Shown here piece by piece: positions 5,085-5,865 of a DNA stretch of 5,865 nucleotides. The translations under genes and the position numbers were made by a program. Source of the DNA: an uncultured Oscillospiraceae bacterium (lineage in GTDB: Bacteria; Bacillota_A; Clostridia; Oscillospirales; Oscillospiraceae); the NCBI GenBank assembly GCA_944385265.1, contig CALWWO010000017.1:1-5865 (forward strand), written 5' to 3'. The notes below the pieces were generated by a model, which ran no database searches, was not told the DNA's origin, and saw only the letters and a program-made list of their open reading frames with translations. Every line of letters starts with the position of its first letter. Position 1 is the stretch's first letter.

Positions 5085-5865
5085 CTATATACTGAGATTC
5101 AAAACACGGATGCTGCGCTCTAAAATGCCGTTTATGTGCGCTATAACTGTCCCGTAATTTGTAAACGGTACGCCCTGATCGACGGCGCACTTCATGCGGT
5201 ACATGACCTCCCGCTCATTCAGCATACACCCGCCGCAGTGGATCACGACGGCAAATTCGGAGACGTCCTCCGGAAATTCGGTGCCGGAGCATGTTTTTAT
5301 GTTGATCTCTTTGCCGGTATGTTCCCGAAGCCATCTAGGTATCTTGACCGTCCCTATATCGTCGCACTGCCTGTGGTGTGTGCAACCCTCAGCTATAAGT
5401 ACCGTATCTCCGTCGCGCAGGCGGTCTATTGCGGAAATGCCGCGCAGCGCCGTGTCGAGATATCCCTTGTACCGCGCCATAAGTATGGAAAATGACGTGA
5501 GCGGGATATCCTCGGGAACTATCTCAGCCACCATTTTAAACGCCTGACTGTCCGTTATGACGATCGCCGGAGGGGCGGAGAGGCTTTTGAGCGATCTTTC
5601 AAGCTCAAACTCTCTTGTGACGAGCGCCATGGCGCCGTTGTCGAGCAGATCGCGTATCGTCTGCTGCTGCGGAAGTATGAGCCGCCCCTTTGGAGCTGCC
5701 GAATCTATGGGCGTGACTAAAACGGCGATATCGCCCGGCGCGACAAGATCGGACACGAGCGGGCGCGCATTCCCGCTCGGCTGAAGCGATGCGATGCGCT
5801 CTTTAAGCTCAAAAATATTTTCGCCGGTCTCCGCGCTTACGGAAATGGAGTTTTGGACCTTCTCC
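5085..5865 (-). CDS. hydF: [FeFe]-hydrogenase H-cluster maturation GTPase HydF, C-terminal part (cut by right edge)
   Basis: HydF is the cytoplasmic scaffold on which HydE and HydG assemble the 2Fe subcluster of [FeFe]-hydrogenase before transfer to HydA. The frame is open to the right edge, giving 259 residues of an expected 400 or so; the G1-G4 motifs of the N-terminal GTPase domain are outside. Visible, in order: the end of the GTPase domain (NSISVSAETGENIFELKER); the dimerisation domain with the family-typical LVAPGD...VTPIDSAAPKGRLILPQ and QTIRDLLDNGA; and the cluster-binding domain with EGCTHH followed after 45 residues by HCGGC, the CxH...HCxxC set that binds a [4Fe-4S] cluster. A GTG at 5754-5756 could be read as a start, but homology continues upstream of it in frame, so it is internal. 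The stop is TAG at 5085-5087, followed by a strong terminator, so hydF ends its transcription unit. Partner genes hydE, hydG and hydA are not in the window. Confidence 0.96.
   Translation of the reverse strand, partial: EKVQNSISVSAETGENIFELKERIASLQPSGNARPLVSDLVAPGDIAVLVTPIDSAAPKGRLILPQQQTIRDLLDNGAMALVTREFELERSLKSLSAPPAIVITDSQAFKMVAEIVPEDIPLTSFSILMARYKGYLDTALRGISAIDRLRDGDTVLIAEGCTHHRQCDDIGTVKIPRWLREHTGKEINIKTCSGTEFPEDVSEFAVVIHCGGCMLNEREVMYRMKCAVDQGVPFTNYGTVIAHINGILERSIRVLNLSI

Noticed and set aside
4858..5190. 110-codon minus-strand frame overlapping the end of hydF and its terminator
   Set aside because: It would run through the hydF 3' end in another frame, across the intrinsic terminator and into the glyS promoter; its composition is not protein-like.
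5754..5756. GTG as the hydF start codon
   Set aside because: The same frame continues upstream to the window edge and encodes recognisable HydF GTPase-domain sequence, so the GTG is an internal valine.

Overview
The window carries five protein genes, all on the minus strand, with two of them cut by the window edges. In transcription order (right to left) they are hydF (3' part), glyS (glycyl-tRNA synthetase), a small single-span membrane or lipoprotein gene I do not recognise, mnmE (tRNA-modifying GTPase) and ppdK (pyruvate, phosphate dikinase, N-terminal 401 residues). No plus-strand gene, RNA gene, mobile element, phage remnant, CRISPR array or long repeat is supported.

The likely source is an anaerobic, fermentative member of the Clostridia (Firmicutes/Bacillota), perhaps a gut Oscillospirales or Christensenellales-like lineage. 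The evidence is a [FeFe]-hydrogenase maturase (HydF), a glycolytic-type PPDK, a single-chain alpha2-type GlyRS, strong GGAGG-type ribosome binding sites, a TTG start, and AT-rich promoters with near-consensus -10 boxes in moderately GC-rich coding DNA. Assignment below class level is a guess.

Layout. 5085-5865: end of hydF, followed by a strong U-tract hairpin terminator at 5007-5043. 4723-5006: a gene-free stretch holding a sigma-A type promoter (4850-4877) and a roughly 120-nt GC-rich, foldable glyS leader. 3313-4722: glyS, followed by a perfect 12-bp hairpin without a clear U-tract. 2799-3206: the small membrane-associated protein, starting at TTG. 1419-2789: mnmE, whose Shine-Dalgarno overlaps the stop of the small gene. 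1205-1418: a post-mnmE hairpin and a strong extended -10 promoter for ppdK. 1-1204: ppdK, running off the left edge.

How they work together. glyS, the small gene and mnmE look like one transcription unit joined by readthrough and tight coupling. GlyRS charges tRNA-Gly, and MnmE (with MnmG, not seen here) modifies U34 of a tRNA set that includes tRNA-Gly(UCC), so both act in tRNA function. ppdK has its own promoter, and its codon choice differs from its neighbours, which suggests high expression in pyruvate/PEP metabolism. HydF serves hydrogenase maturation and ends in its own terminator. The region is mostly conserved housekeeping DNA. The least explained items are the small protein, the structured glyS leader, and a gene order that differs from the glyS-ccpN-PPDK regulator-ppdK order I recall from other Firmicutes.
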